Position numbers and translations under genes: made by a program. This document shows, piece by piece, positions 57,337-64,000 of a stretch of 64,000 nt of DNA (positions are counted from its first letter, which is position 1; each line of letters begins with the position of its first letter). The notes under the pieces are model-generated. The model did not search any database. It worked only from the letters and a program-made list of their open reading frames with translations, and was not told the DNA's origin. The DNA comes from Oceanidesulfovibrio marinus (GTDB lineage: Bacteria; Desulfobacterota; Desulfovibrionia; Desulfovibrionales; Desulfovibrionaceae): the NCBI RefSeq assembly GCF_013085545.1, contig NZ_CP039543.1, positions 2,108,001-2,172,000 of the forward strand, in the 5' to 3' direction.

Positions 57337-58587
57337 ATGGTGCATGCCGCGCGGCGCGCGCAACTATTCCGCGAGTACACCCGCCAGGTGCTTGCGTTCC
57401 GCCTAGGCTCCGGTCAGGTGGCTCCATCCGCACAGTTAGCAACCTCTGCCGCTCCTCGTACCACGGCGGATCGCGCGATGCGCATGCTTACGCAGACCGG
57501 GCGTTCCCGCCTGCTGGTGCTGGGTTTTGGCGACGGCAGCCTTGCGCGGGAGCTGGCCGCGCCTGGAGTCCTGCCGCCGGGCGCCGAGTTCACGGTCTGC
57601 GACGCCGACCCGGACCGCGTCCGCGCCGTGCTCGATACGGACCCAAATGGCCAGCCGTGCCTGCCCGACTGGGCCGATCCGGACGGACGCCGCCACCTGC
57701 TGGTGGACGCTTCGCCCCACGCTCTGTTCCTGCTCCTGGCTCTGTCCGGCTACGGCACGGACACGGCCGTGATCATGCAGAACCCGACCGCGCATCAATC
57801 TCCAGGGCCTTCATCGAACGCCCTGCGCGACCTGCGCCGGCTGCTGGCCTCTGCGCGCCGCCAGCCCATTCCAGAAAAGCCGGCGCCCGCACCGCCTGTG
57901 CTGGCCGCCATCCTCCATCCGCAGGAGCCGGCCCTGGACGAGTTCTTCGCCCAGACACCGGCGTGGGCCCGGCAGTGGGTGGTGACCTGGGATGCTCCCG
58001 AGATTCCCGAGGAGGCTGCGCGGCTGGCCGATGCGCACTCGTGCGCTCTGATACGCCACATCGCCCGGCCCCTGAACGGTGACTTTGCGGCCCAGCGCAA
58101 CGCCTGCCTCGACGCCGTAGATGGCGGCCATGTGCTGTTCCTGGACGGCGACGAACGGCTCGATGCGGCGTCCTGGGCGCTCATCCCCCGCCTGGCGGCC
58201 ATGGACATCGCCGGCTGGCATCTGCCGCGGCGCACGCTCTACCCGGACGCCGACCACTGCAAGGTAGGCTACGGCCTCTGGCCGGACATGCAGCTTCGCC
58301 TCCTCCGCGTCGACCCTGGCGTGCGCTTCGAGCGGCCCGTGCACGAGCGCGCGGCCGGGCTCACCGGCCCCACGGCCATCGCCCCGGCCGTGTCCATCAT
58401 CCATCTGTCCCGGCTGCTCAAGAGCCCGGAGCTGCTGAGCGCCAAGCTGGCGGTCTTCGACCGGGCCGGCAGCGGTGTGCGCCACCGTCTGGCCAAGGAG
58501 TACCCCACCCTGTCCTGCTCTCTGCTCGACGATATCGCCGCTTCATGGCATGATGCTGTGCTTGTCCTGGGCTCCGATCACGCCTAG
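57337..58587 (+). CDS. methyltransferase-like / glycosyltransferase-like fusion protein
   Basis: A 416-residue protein. The N-terminal part has a Rossmann-type motif LLVLGFGDGSLARELA followed by the acidic strand end FTVCDADPDRV, as in class I S-adenosylmethionine enzymes, but later methyltransferase motifs are weak. The C-terminal half resembles a family 2 glycosyltransferase: DFAAQRNACLDAVDGGHVLF and then LDGDERLDAA (a DxD-type site), with LRLLRVDPGVRFERPVHE near the end. No signal peptide or membrane helix. Close to the flagellin genes, it is a candidate for filament glycan modification; that is inference from context. The first M is an ATG at 57337 without a strong ribosome site. Confidence 0.65.
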   Translation: MVHAARRAQLFREYTRQVLAFRLGSGQVAPSAQLATSAAPRTTADRAMRMLTQTGRSRLLVLGFGDGSLARELAAPGVLPPGAEFTVCDADPDRVRAVLDTDPNGQPCLPDWADPDGRRHLLVDASPHALFLLLALSGYGTDTAVIMQNPTAHQSPGPSSNALRDLRRLLASARRQPIPEKPAPAPPVLAAILHPQEPALDEFFAQTPAWARQWVVTWDAPEIPEEAARLADAHSCALIRHIARPLNGDFAAQRNACLDAVDGGHVLFLDGDERLDAASWALIPRLAAMDIAGWHLPRRTLYPDADHCKVGYGLWPDMQLRLLRVDPGVRFERPVHERAAGLTGPTAIAPAVSIIHLSRLLKSPELLSAKLAVFDRAGSGVRHRLAKEYPTLSCSLLDDIAASWHDAVLVLGSDHA

Positions 58588-58622
58588 AACGAGCGCCAAC
58601 CCCCAGCAAGGAGACGCTATCC

Positions 58623-59432
58623 GTGGCTTTTCATCTTGGCGTTTGCCAGATACCCGTCTACCAGAAACGCGCGCCCCTTCTGGCCCAGCTCGCCAAGGCG
58701 CTGAAGCACCTGCCTGAAAACGAGAACGGCGGCACGCGCGGCCTGCTCGCCCTGCCCGAGATATTTTACGGCGGCTTCGACTACGCCAACAGCGAGGAGC
58801 TGGCGGCAGAGACGCCTTCCCTGCTCGCCGATCTCCACGCCTTCTCCCGCGAGAACCGCGTGGCCCTGGCCGGCAGCCTGTGGGATAAAGGCAACGGCGG
58901 CCTGTACAACGCCATGTACGTGCTCGACCCCAAGGCCGAGGCGCCGGTCTGCGTCCACCGCAAGCAACATTTGTTTCCGCAGACCAAGGAAGAGGATCAC
59001 TTCATTCCCGGCCCGATTCCGCCTACAGTCTACGAGATCGAGGGCATCCGCTTCGGCTTCGCCATCTGCTTCGAGATCCGCTTTCCGGAGCTCTTCCGCC
59101 ACCAGAACGAACGCGGCGTGGACTGCTTCGTGGTCTCCTCCCAGTGGCCGCTCAAGCGGCTGATGCACATCAGCCCCCTGTTGCGCTCGCGGGCCATCGA
59201 GAACCAGTGCTTCGTGCTCTCCTGCAACGGCTGCGGCTGGACGCCCCTGGGAGAGCTGGCCGGCCACTCCTGCCTGATCTCACCGTGGGGCGAGCTGCTC
59301 TTCGGCTGCCATGACGAGGAAGACCTGCGGGCCGCGCCGTACGACAGCGCCTTGCTGGAGCGCGCTCGCCGATTGTTCAACACCAGACGTTCTCCGTTCT
59401 ACCCGGTGGAGAATTCCTCCATAGTTTCTTGA
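58623..59432 (+). CDS. carbon-nitrogen hydrolase (nitrilase superfamily)
   Basis: A 269-residue amidase-type hydrolase. The catalytic triad is visible: Glu in LLALPEIFYGG, Lys in HRKQHLFPQTKE, and Cys in GFAICFEIRFPELF. The subgroup resembles omega-amidases (YafV/Nit2-like), which hydrolyse 2-oxoglutaramate or related amides, but the substrate is not fixed by sequence. The start is GTG at 58623 with AAGGAG about ten bases upstream. It follows the fusion-protein gene after 35 bases. Confidence 0.9.
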   Translation: MAFHLGVCQIPVYQKRAPLLAQLAKALKHLPENENGGTRGLLALPEIFYGGFDYANSEELAAETPSLLADLHAFSRENRVALAGSLWDKGNGGLYNAMYVLDPKAEAPVCVHRKQHLFPQTKEEDHFIPGPIPPTVYEIEGIRFGFAICFEIRFPELFRHQNERGVDCFVVSSQWPLKRLMHISPLLRSRAIENQCFVLSCNGCGWTPLGELAGHSCLISPWGELLFGCHDEEDLRAAPYDSALLERARRLFNTRRSPFYPVENSSIVS

Positions 59433-59539
59433 TCACCAGGGACGGAAGACGTAGTATACTGGAATAACGATGCAACGATGCGAATGCCGGGTGTCTCGAC
59501 ACCCGAGTGTCGCAACGCTACCTCGAGGATACTCAACTC

Positions 59540-60655
59540 ATGAAGATAGTATGCCCCGAATGCGGTTTTGCCCGGGAGCTCCCTGAAGATAAAATTCCAC
59601 CGACGGCGCAGGTGGCCACGTGTCCCAAGTGCCGCCACAAGTTCAAATTCCGCGAGCTGCCGCAGGAGCAGCCCATACACTTCGAGGACGAGCCCCCCAC
59701 CGCGCCCGACAGCCCCAGGGAAACGCCTCCGCCGCTGTACGAAGATTCTGACCGGCAGCCTGAGGATGCGCCGCTCACGCCGGACGACGGCGAGGACGAC
59801 GATATCTACTACCCGGAGCCCGACGAGCAGCCTGCCGGACAGGAAGCCCGCGAGATACCTACTCCGGAGCCCGAAGATCCGGAGCTCCACGGTCAGACTG
59901 GCTCCGGCGAAGGCGGCAAGTCCGACGGCGACATCTGGAACCGCCTGGAAAGCATGGGCGACTTCCGCCCGGCTACGTCCGGACGCATCCGCCGCGCCGC
60001 AGGGCAATCCAGCGAGAGAGTGACCCCGCCGTGGGAGAACCTCCAGGAGCACGGCTTTTTCGGCGGTCTGGCAAAGACCGTCCGGCTGGCAATGTTCAAG
60101 GCGCCCAAGTTCTTCTCCAGCATGAAGGTGGGCAGTGGCATCATGAAGCCCATGATCTTCTACCTGCTGCTTTCGGAGTTCTATGCCATCATCCAGTACA
60201 TGTGGGACATGCTCGGCCTGTACAGCGACCAGATGGGTGGCGGACTGGATCAGCAGCTCGGGCAGATGGGCTCCAACCCCATGGGCGGGCTGGACTCCCT
60301 CGGCATCACACCTGCGCTCACACTACTGCTCTATCCGGCAATCTTCGCCCTGATGATCCTGCTGTCGTCCGGTCTCACCCACGTGTTTCTGACCCTTTTC
60401 CGCGCCGCATCCTCGGGGTTCGAGGGCACGTTCCGCGCAGCCACCTACGGCTCCGCCCCCCTCGTTCTCGCGGTCATTCCGGTGGTTGGTCCCGGCGTGT
60501 CCATGGTCTGGAGTCTTGTGATCACTATCATTGGATACAAGAACGTCCACCAAACGACGTACCCCCGCGTCATCCTCGCCCTGGTCACACCTCTGGTGCT
60601 GCTATTCATGCTGGCCGTCATTCTTGTCTCCACCGGCATAATGGTTCAGGTATGA
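59540..60655 (+). CDS. zinc-ribbon and Yip1-domain membrane protein
   Basis: A 371-residue protein. It starts with an MJ0042-type zinc ribbon (MKIVCPECGFARELPED, then ATCPKCRHKFKF), followed by about 120 acidic, Pro-rich residues. The C-terminal 200 residues hold a Yip1-type domain with five membrane helices (LLLSEFYAIIQYMWDML and ending LLFMLAVILVSTGIMV). The zinc ribbon faces the cytoplasm. The function is unknown. The ATG at 59540 is chosen because a start 11 codons earlier would add a non-conserved segment. Confidence 0.85.
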   Translation: MKIVCPECGFARELPEDKIPPTAQVATCPKCRHKFKFRELPQEQPIHFEDEPPTAPDSPRETPPPLYEDSDRQPEDAPLTPDDGEDDDIYYPEPDEQPAGQEAREIPTPEPEDPELHGQTGSGEGGKSDGDIWNRLESMGDFRPATSGRIRRAAGQSSERVTPPWENLQEHGFFGGLAKTVRLAMFKAPKFFSSMKVGSGIMKPMIFYLLLSEFYAIIQYMWDMLGLYSDQMGGGLDQQLGQMGSNPMGGLDSLGITPALTLLLYPAIFALMILLSSGLTHVFLTLFRAASSGFEGTFRAATYGSAPLVLAVIPVVGPGVSMVWSLVITIIGYKNVHQTTYPRVILALVTPLVLLFMLAVILVSTGIMVQV

Positions 60656-60671
60656 TGTGGAGGATTCGTAC

Positions 60672-61007
60672 ATGTTCAAGTGGTTGAAAACAAAGCTCAA
60701 AGAACACAGCGAACGCCGGCGCATCGCTCGCGAGATAGAGCCCGAGTCCTTCCGCTCCCTTGCTCGCGAGCTGCGCGACCTGGCTGTCATCGCCCAACGC
60801 CTTTGGCCCCGCCAGCACAAGTTCTACGCCAAGATCAAACGCATCCAGGCGGAAATGGAGCAGCTGGACAAACTCGCCTCCAAGCCGGAGTTCCGCCGCC
60901 TTTCCCCGCAAAAGCGAATGCAGCTCCGCCAGAGCCTCATCCAGTCGCGCGACCAGCTCATCGAAACGGTGCAGACCGCTCCCTCGCCCACGTCCATGCT
61001 CCAGTAG
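60672..61007 (+). CDS. small basic coiled-coil protein
   Basis: A 111-residue, strongly basic, mostly helical protein (LKTKLKEHSERRRIAREIEP, then IKRIQAEMEQLDKLASKPEF). No family is recognised. GGAGG lies ten bases before the ATG at 60672; an upstream in-frame GTG at 60657 would overlap that site. It starts 17 bases after the Yip1-domain gene and is probably co-transcribed with it. Confidence 0.75.
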   Translation: MFKWLKTKLKEHSERRRIAREIEPESFRSLARELRDLAVIAQRLWPRQHKFYAKIKRIQAEMEQLDKLASKPEFRRLSPQKRMQLRQSLIQSRDQLIETVQTAPSPTSMLQ

Positions 61008-61134
61008 ACGCATCGCTTTCCGCTGGCGCGGAAATTGCTTCCATTACGGCGTGCGCCCAGGGCCATTTCGGCTCCGGGCATTGCTAGCCGGATGTTCCGG
61101 ACTGTTCATGCTGTATACCAAGGAGGCACCCGTC

Positions 61135-61926
61135 ATGTTTCCGGCGCGCGTCACCATCACGCTCCTCGCCCTTTTCGCCGCGCTGCTCGTTTCCGGCTGC
61201 GGCGTTTCCGCCGACTACGATATCGCCAGCACCCCGATTTTGACCACCGAGGAATGGGTGCAACGGCCCTACGAGCCAGCCATATACGTCCAGCCGGCCG
61301 AGCTTCCTACGCGGCCCCTCACCGCAGTCTTCATCCCCTTCCGCATGCAGCAGGCCATGAACAACGGCCCGTATTATGCGCGCGAGGTCTCCCGCTACGT
61401 CTTCGAAATCTGGGCGCGCGAGCGCATCTTCCCGGTCTTCGAGTTCCTGGAAAACCAGCGTTTCACGGGCCAGGCCAACGCCATTGCCCTGGCGCGGGCC
61501 AAGGGCGCTGATCTTGCCGTGACAGGCTCCGTCCAGCAGCTCATGGCCGGCGGTTCGGCCGGCAGGAGCGAGCTTTCCATGCGCCTGGAGATCTACGACG
61601 CCTACAACGGCCAGCTGCTCTGGTCCATTTCCGACGCCGGCTCCATGCAGCCCGAGGCCACCAAGGATTTCGTGCTCTTCCTCAAGCGGTCCTCCATGCC
61701 CAACGATCCGCTCTACGCCGTCAGCGCCTCCCTGGCGTACTCCATGAGCCACCCCGTCAAAAAGTGGATACAAAAAGGCCTGGAGAAGCAGCTCGCCATG
61801 GAGCGCAAGGAAGGCTCCACGCTGGACGATGCGCCCTCCCAGAGTGAGAACGGGCAGGAGCCGCAGGGACAGGACTTCCAGAGCGGCGACACGGGCCGCA
61901 TTCCCGTGACCGAAAGCCTGCTCTGA
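61135..61926 (+). CDS. predicted lipoprotein
   Basis: A 263-residue protein with a type II signal peptide: hydrophobic stretch ITLLALFAALLVSGC, with the lipobox cysteine at about residue 22. The mature part has an alpha/beta pattern (TAVFIPFRMQQAMNNG, ADLAVTGSVQQLMAGGSAGR, LRLEIYDAYNGQLLWSI) like TolB-N or CsgG-type envelope proteins, and an acidic, disordered C-terminus. AAGGAGG lies eight bases before the ATG at 61135. An earlier in-frame ATG at 61108 is less likely. Confidence 0.82.
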   Translation: MFPARVTITLLALFAALLVSGCGVSADYDIASTPILTTEEWVQRPYEPAIYVQPAELPTRPLTAVFIPFRMQQAMNNGPYYAREVSRYVFEIWARERIFPVFEFLENQRFTGQANAIALARAKGADLAVTGSVQQLMAGGSAGRSELSMRLEIYDAYNGQLLWSISDAGSMQPEATKDFVLFLKRSSMPNDPLYAVSASLAYSMSHPVKKWIQKGLEKQLAMERKEGSTLDDAPSQSENGQEPQGQDFQSGDTGRIPVTESLL

Positions 61927-61950
61927 TCCCGCTGCAAAGAACCCTCTTTT

Positions 61951-61988
61951 TCCAACACCCGGCGCGCTACGGTCCGCCGGGTGTTGGA
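61951..61988. terminator. perfect 14-pair hairpin after the lipoprotein gene
   Basis: TCCAACACCCGGCG and CGCCGGGTGTTGGA are perfect complements with a 10-base loop. No T run follows on either strand. The T run (CTCTTTTT) lies upstream instead, so it may be a stabiliser or a Rho-independent site of low efficiency. Confidence 0.5.
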
Positions 61989-62031
61989 AAGCTGACATCC
62001 CCACCGTTTTCCTTTCCAGTCCTGCCAGAAC

Positions 62032-62143
62032 GCTGTCGAAAAAGTTCTCACGGCAGGCGGCTTAATCATCTCGCCGGCAAGGCGCAAGAAACGTTCAAGA
62101 CTGACGCGCAGAAAAGATACGCGGGGCCTGAACTTTTGACAGC
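62032..62143. repeat. palindromic intergenic element (REP/MITE-like)
   Basis: Outer arms GCTGTCGAAAAAGTTC (62032-62047) and GAACTTTTGACAGC (62130-62143) are inverted copies. The 82 bases between contain nested short stems, such as CGCG-N-CGCG around 62106-62122, and the phrase GGCAAGGCGCAAGAAACG. No reading frame is present. The layout looks like a dispersed intergenic repeat of the host, to be confirmed by counting copies in the genome. The rest of the 445-base gap to ahbC holds only short hairpins (such as GCCGGCC arms near 62183-62203) and no gene. Confidence 0.55.
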
Positions 62144-62371
62144 AGCGCAGCCCGCGGAAGGTTCTCGACAGCCTGCCAGAAGCCGGCCTTGCCATGCCGG
62201 CCCCAGTCCTTATATTGGTTGTGCAAAACACAATGGCGCAAACCCTGTATCCATGCCAGATTCCGGTGCAATCCTTTTTCCTGTCCTTGAGCCGCCGTTT
62301 CTGGTACAGGACTGACCTCGTCGACGCATAGATTCGCCCGGCGAAGCCACACCCAAACGCAAGGTAGACTC

Positions 62372-63559
62372 ATGATAGGTATTTCCAAGCTCTATTGCGG
62401 CCAGGTCGAGCCCTCGGACGCGCTCCGCTACGGCCGCGACTCCGGCAATCTCCCTTCCCATCTGCTCCAGTTCTCCAAGGACAAGAAGCCCGTGGTCGTG
62501 TGGAACATGACCCGCCGCTGCAACCTGAAGTGCGTGCACTGCTACGCCAAGGCCCTGGAAGAAGACGGCCGCGACGCCATTTCCACCGAGCAGGGCAAGG
62601 AGATCATCCGCGACCTCGCCCAGTTCGGCGCGCCGGTCATGCTCTTCTCCGGCGGCGAGCCCCTGGTGCGCAAGGACCTCACCGAGCTGGCCAACTACGC
62701 GGTCGAGAAAGGCATGCGCGCGGTCATCTCCACCAACGGTACGCTGATCACCAAGGAAAAGGCCCGCGAGCTCAAGGAAGTCGGCCTTTCCTACGTGGGC
62801 ATCTCCATGGACGGCGGCCGCGAGATCCACGACAAATTCCGCGGCGTGGCCGGCTCCTTTGACAAGGCCATGGAAGGTATCGAGAACTGCCAGAACGAGG
62901 GCCTCAAGGTGGGCCTGCGCTTCACCATCAACAAGCGCAACGCCCAGGAAATTCCGCTGCTCTTCGACCTTATCCGCGAGCGCGAGATTCCCCGCATCTG
63001 CTTCTACCACCTCGTCTACTCCGGCCGCGGCTCCGAGCTCATCAAGGAAGACCTGGGCCACAAGGAAACCCGCGACGTGGTCGACCTGATCATGGACAAG
63101 ACCCGCGAGCTGCACGACGCCGGCATGCCCAAGGAAGTGCTCACCGTGGACAACCACGCCGACGGCCCCCACGTCTACTTCCGCCTGCTGCGCGAGGACC
63201 CCGAGCGCGCCGCGGAGGTCATGGAGCTTCTGTCCTTCAACGAGGGCAACAACTCTGGCCGCGGCATCGGCTGCATCTCCTGGGACGGCCAGGTGCACGC
63301 CGACCAGTTCTGGCGCAACCACACCTTCGGCAACGTGCTGGAGCGGCCTTTCTCAGAAATCTGGATGGACGAGAACCTGGAGCTCCTGCCCCAGCTCAAG
63401 GACAAGCGCCAGCATGTGAAGGGACGCTGCCGCGAGTGCCGCTTCCTGGACATCTGCGGCGGCAACTTCCGCGCCCGCGCCGAGGCTTACTACGGTGACG
63501 TCTGGGCCGAGGATCCGGCCTGCTATCTGACCGACGAGGAAATCAGCCGAGGAGAGTAG
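62372..63559 (+). CDS. ahbC: 12,18-didecarboxysiroheme deacetylase AhbC
   Basis: A 395-residue radical SAM enzyme. The cluster motif is CNLKCVHC (Cys50, 54, 57), followed by FSGGEPLVRKDL and GISMDGGREIHDKFRG. The C-terminal SPASM-type part holds auxiliary cysteines (GIGCISWDG, RCRECRFLDICGGN). With HemB directly downstream it matches AhbC of the alternative heme pathway, which converts 12,18-didecarboxysiroheme to iron-coproporphyrin III by removing two acetate side chains. AhbD shares the fold, but the neighbour order favours AhbC. The ATG at 62372 lacks a strong ribosome site. Confidence 0.85.
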   Translation: MIGISKLYCGQVEPSDALRYGRDSGNLPSHLLQFSKDKKPVVVWNMTRRCNLKCVHCYAKALEEDGRDAISTEQGKEIIRDLAQFGAPVMLFSGGEPLVRKDLTELANYAVEKGMRAVISTNGTLITKEKARELKEVGLSYVGISMDGGREIHDKFRGVAGSFDKAMEGIENCQNEGLKVGLRFTINKRNAQEIPLLFDLIREREIPRICFYHLVYSGRGSELIKEDLGHKETRDVVDLIMDKTRELHDAGMPKEVLTVDNHADGPHVYFRLLREDPERAAEVMELLSFNEGNNSGRGIGCISWDGQVHADQFWRNHTFGNVLERPFSEIWMDENLELLPQLKDKRQHVKGRCRECRFLDICGGNFRARAEAYYGDVWAEDPACYLTDEEISRGE

Positions 63560-63561
63560 CC

Positions 63562-64000
63562 ATGGAATGCCAATTCCATCGTGGGCGCCGCCTCCGCCGT
63601 ACCGAGACGCTCCGCGCCATGTTCCGGGAAACGCGGCTTACCGCCAGCGACCTGGTTCAGCCGTACTTCGTGCTTGAGCACGAAAACCCCGAGGTCGAAA
63701 AGCCCATCGGCTCCATGCCGGGGCAGTACCAGCTCGGCCTCTCGGCGCTTGTGGAGACCGTGCGCAAGGCCGTGGACACGGGTCTGCAGTCCGTCCTGCT
63801 CTTCGGCATTCCCAAGGAAAAGGATGAGCGCGGCTCCCAGGCCTATGCCGAGGAAGGCATTGTCCAGCAGGCCGTGCGCGAGCTCAAGGAGACCTTCCCC
63901 GAGCTCGTGGTCGTCACCGACGTCTGCCTGTGCGAGTACACCTCCCACGGCCACTGCGGCCTCATCCGCAACGGCGAGGTGCAGAACGACCCCACCCTGG
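63562..64000 (+). CDS. hemB: porphobilinogen synthase (delta-aminolevulinate dehydratase), N-terminal part
   Basis: The first 146 residues of HemB, which condenses two 5-aminolevulinate molecules to porphobilinogen. It shows RRLRRTETLRAMFRETRL, the arm region YFVLEHE, and the zinc-site sequence DVCLCEYTSHGHCG with three cysteines, indicating the zinc-dependent class. GAGGAGAG precedes the ATG by a few bases and overlaps the end of ahbC, so the two are translationally linked. The gene continues beyond the right edge. Confidence 0.96.
   Translation, partial: MECQFHRGRRLRRTETLRAMFRETRLTASDLVQPYFVLEHENPEVEKPIGSMPGQYQLGLSALVETVRKAVDTGLQSVLLFGIPKEKDERGSQAYAEEGIVQQAVRELKETFPELVVVTDVCLCEYTSHGHCGLIRNGEVQNDPTL

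Overview
The window is high-GC DNA, almost entirely coding, and reads as a chromosomal segment of a sulfate-reducing bacterium of the Desulfovibrio group (Desulfovibrionaceae/Desulfovibrionales). Markers are AhbC next to HemB (the siroheme-dependent heme route), a small siroheme/4Fe-4S assimilatory-type sulfite reductase, the alaC-hom-apgM cluster, two half-length YeeE-type sulfur permeases, a CIRCE-controlled groESL operon, and flagellar genes with sigma-28 and sigma-54 promoter motifs. No rRNA, tRNA, CRISPR array or intact insertion sequence was seen.

Layout. 1-2.3 kb: murJ 5' end (off the left edge), an archaeal-type peroxiredoxin and a split YeeE pair. 2.3-4.3 kb: an acetolactate synthase gene behind a leader peptide with a Leu-Val5-Ile codon run and an intrinsic terminator, a classical attenuator. 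4.5-9.6 kb: chemoreceptor, Pmp3-like protein and hybrid histidine kinase. 9.7-15.3 kb: purU, a BON-MscS channel, a DUF3592-like membrane protein, and a divergent YeiH exporter/LysR pair. 15.3-16.8 kb: a decayed copy of the DUF3592-like gene tail, then an AT-rich orphan RelA/SpoT-type synthetase gene. 16.9-25.3 kb: groESL, alaC-hom-apgM with a thioesterase and amidohydrolase, and the sulfite reductase. 25.5-34.8 kb: Nif11-like and DksA-like small proteins, envelope proteins, and a reverse-strand run ChaN/M1 peptidase/DUF362/M16 peptidase. 35.6-36.2 kb: an AT-rich pocket with a 57-codon basic ORF overlapping an 80-residue immunity-like gene. 36.3-40.5 kb: cyclic-nucleotide-binding protein, TraB/GumN protein, a 675-base non-coding stretch and an EF-G paralogue. 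40.8-51.4 kb: plsC-rnj followed by the conserved rpsB-tsf-pyrH-frr-uppS-cdsA-dxr-rseP-tsaB run. 51.4-58.6 kb: a late flagellar block, fliC-fliD-fliS, then a 617-residue repeat protein and a methyltransferase-like/glycosyltransferase-like fusion. 58.6-64 kb: nitrilase-family enzyme, zinc-ribbon/Yip1 membrane protein, small coiled-coil protein, lipoprotein, a palindromic intergenic element, ahbC and the 5' part of hemB.

Most noteworthy are the branched-chain amino acid attenuator; the flagellar block, where a sigma-28 promoter and CsrA-type hairpin precede fliC, a sigma-54 promoter precedes fliD, and a protein of thirteen 26-residue GxGND repeats follows fliS behind a possible second sigma-28 promoter; the AT-rich toxin/immunity-like pair; the orphan RelA/SpoT synthetase beside a gene remnant; and the hom-apgM adjacency, which may explain threonine synthesis without a classical homoserine kinase. 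All readings are from the sequence by eye and from general knowledge of the families; no database search was run.
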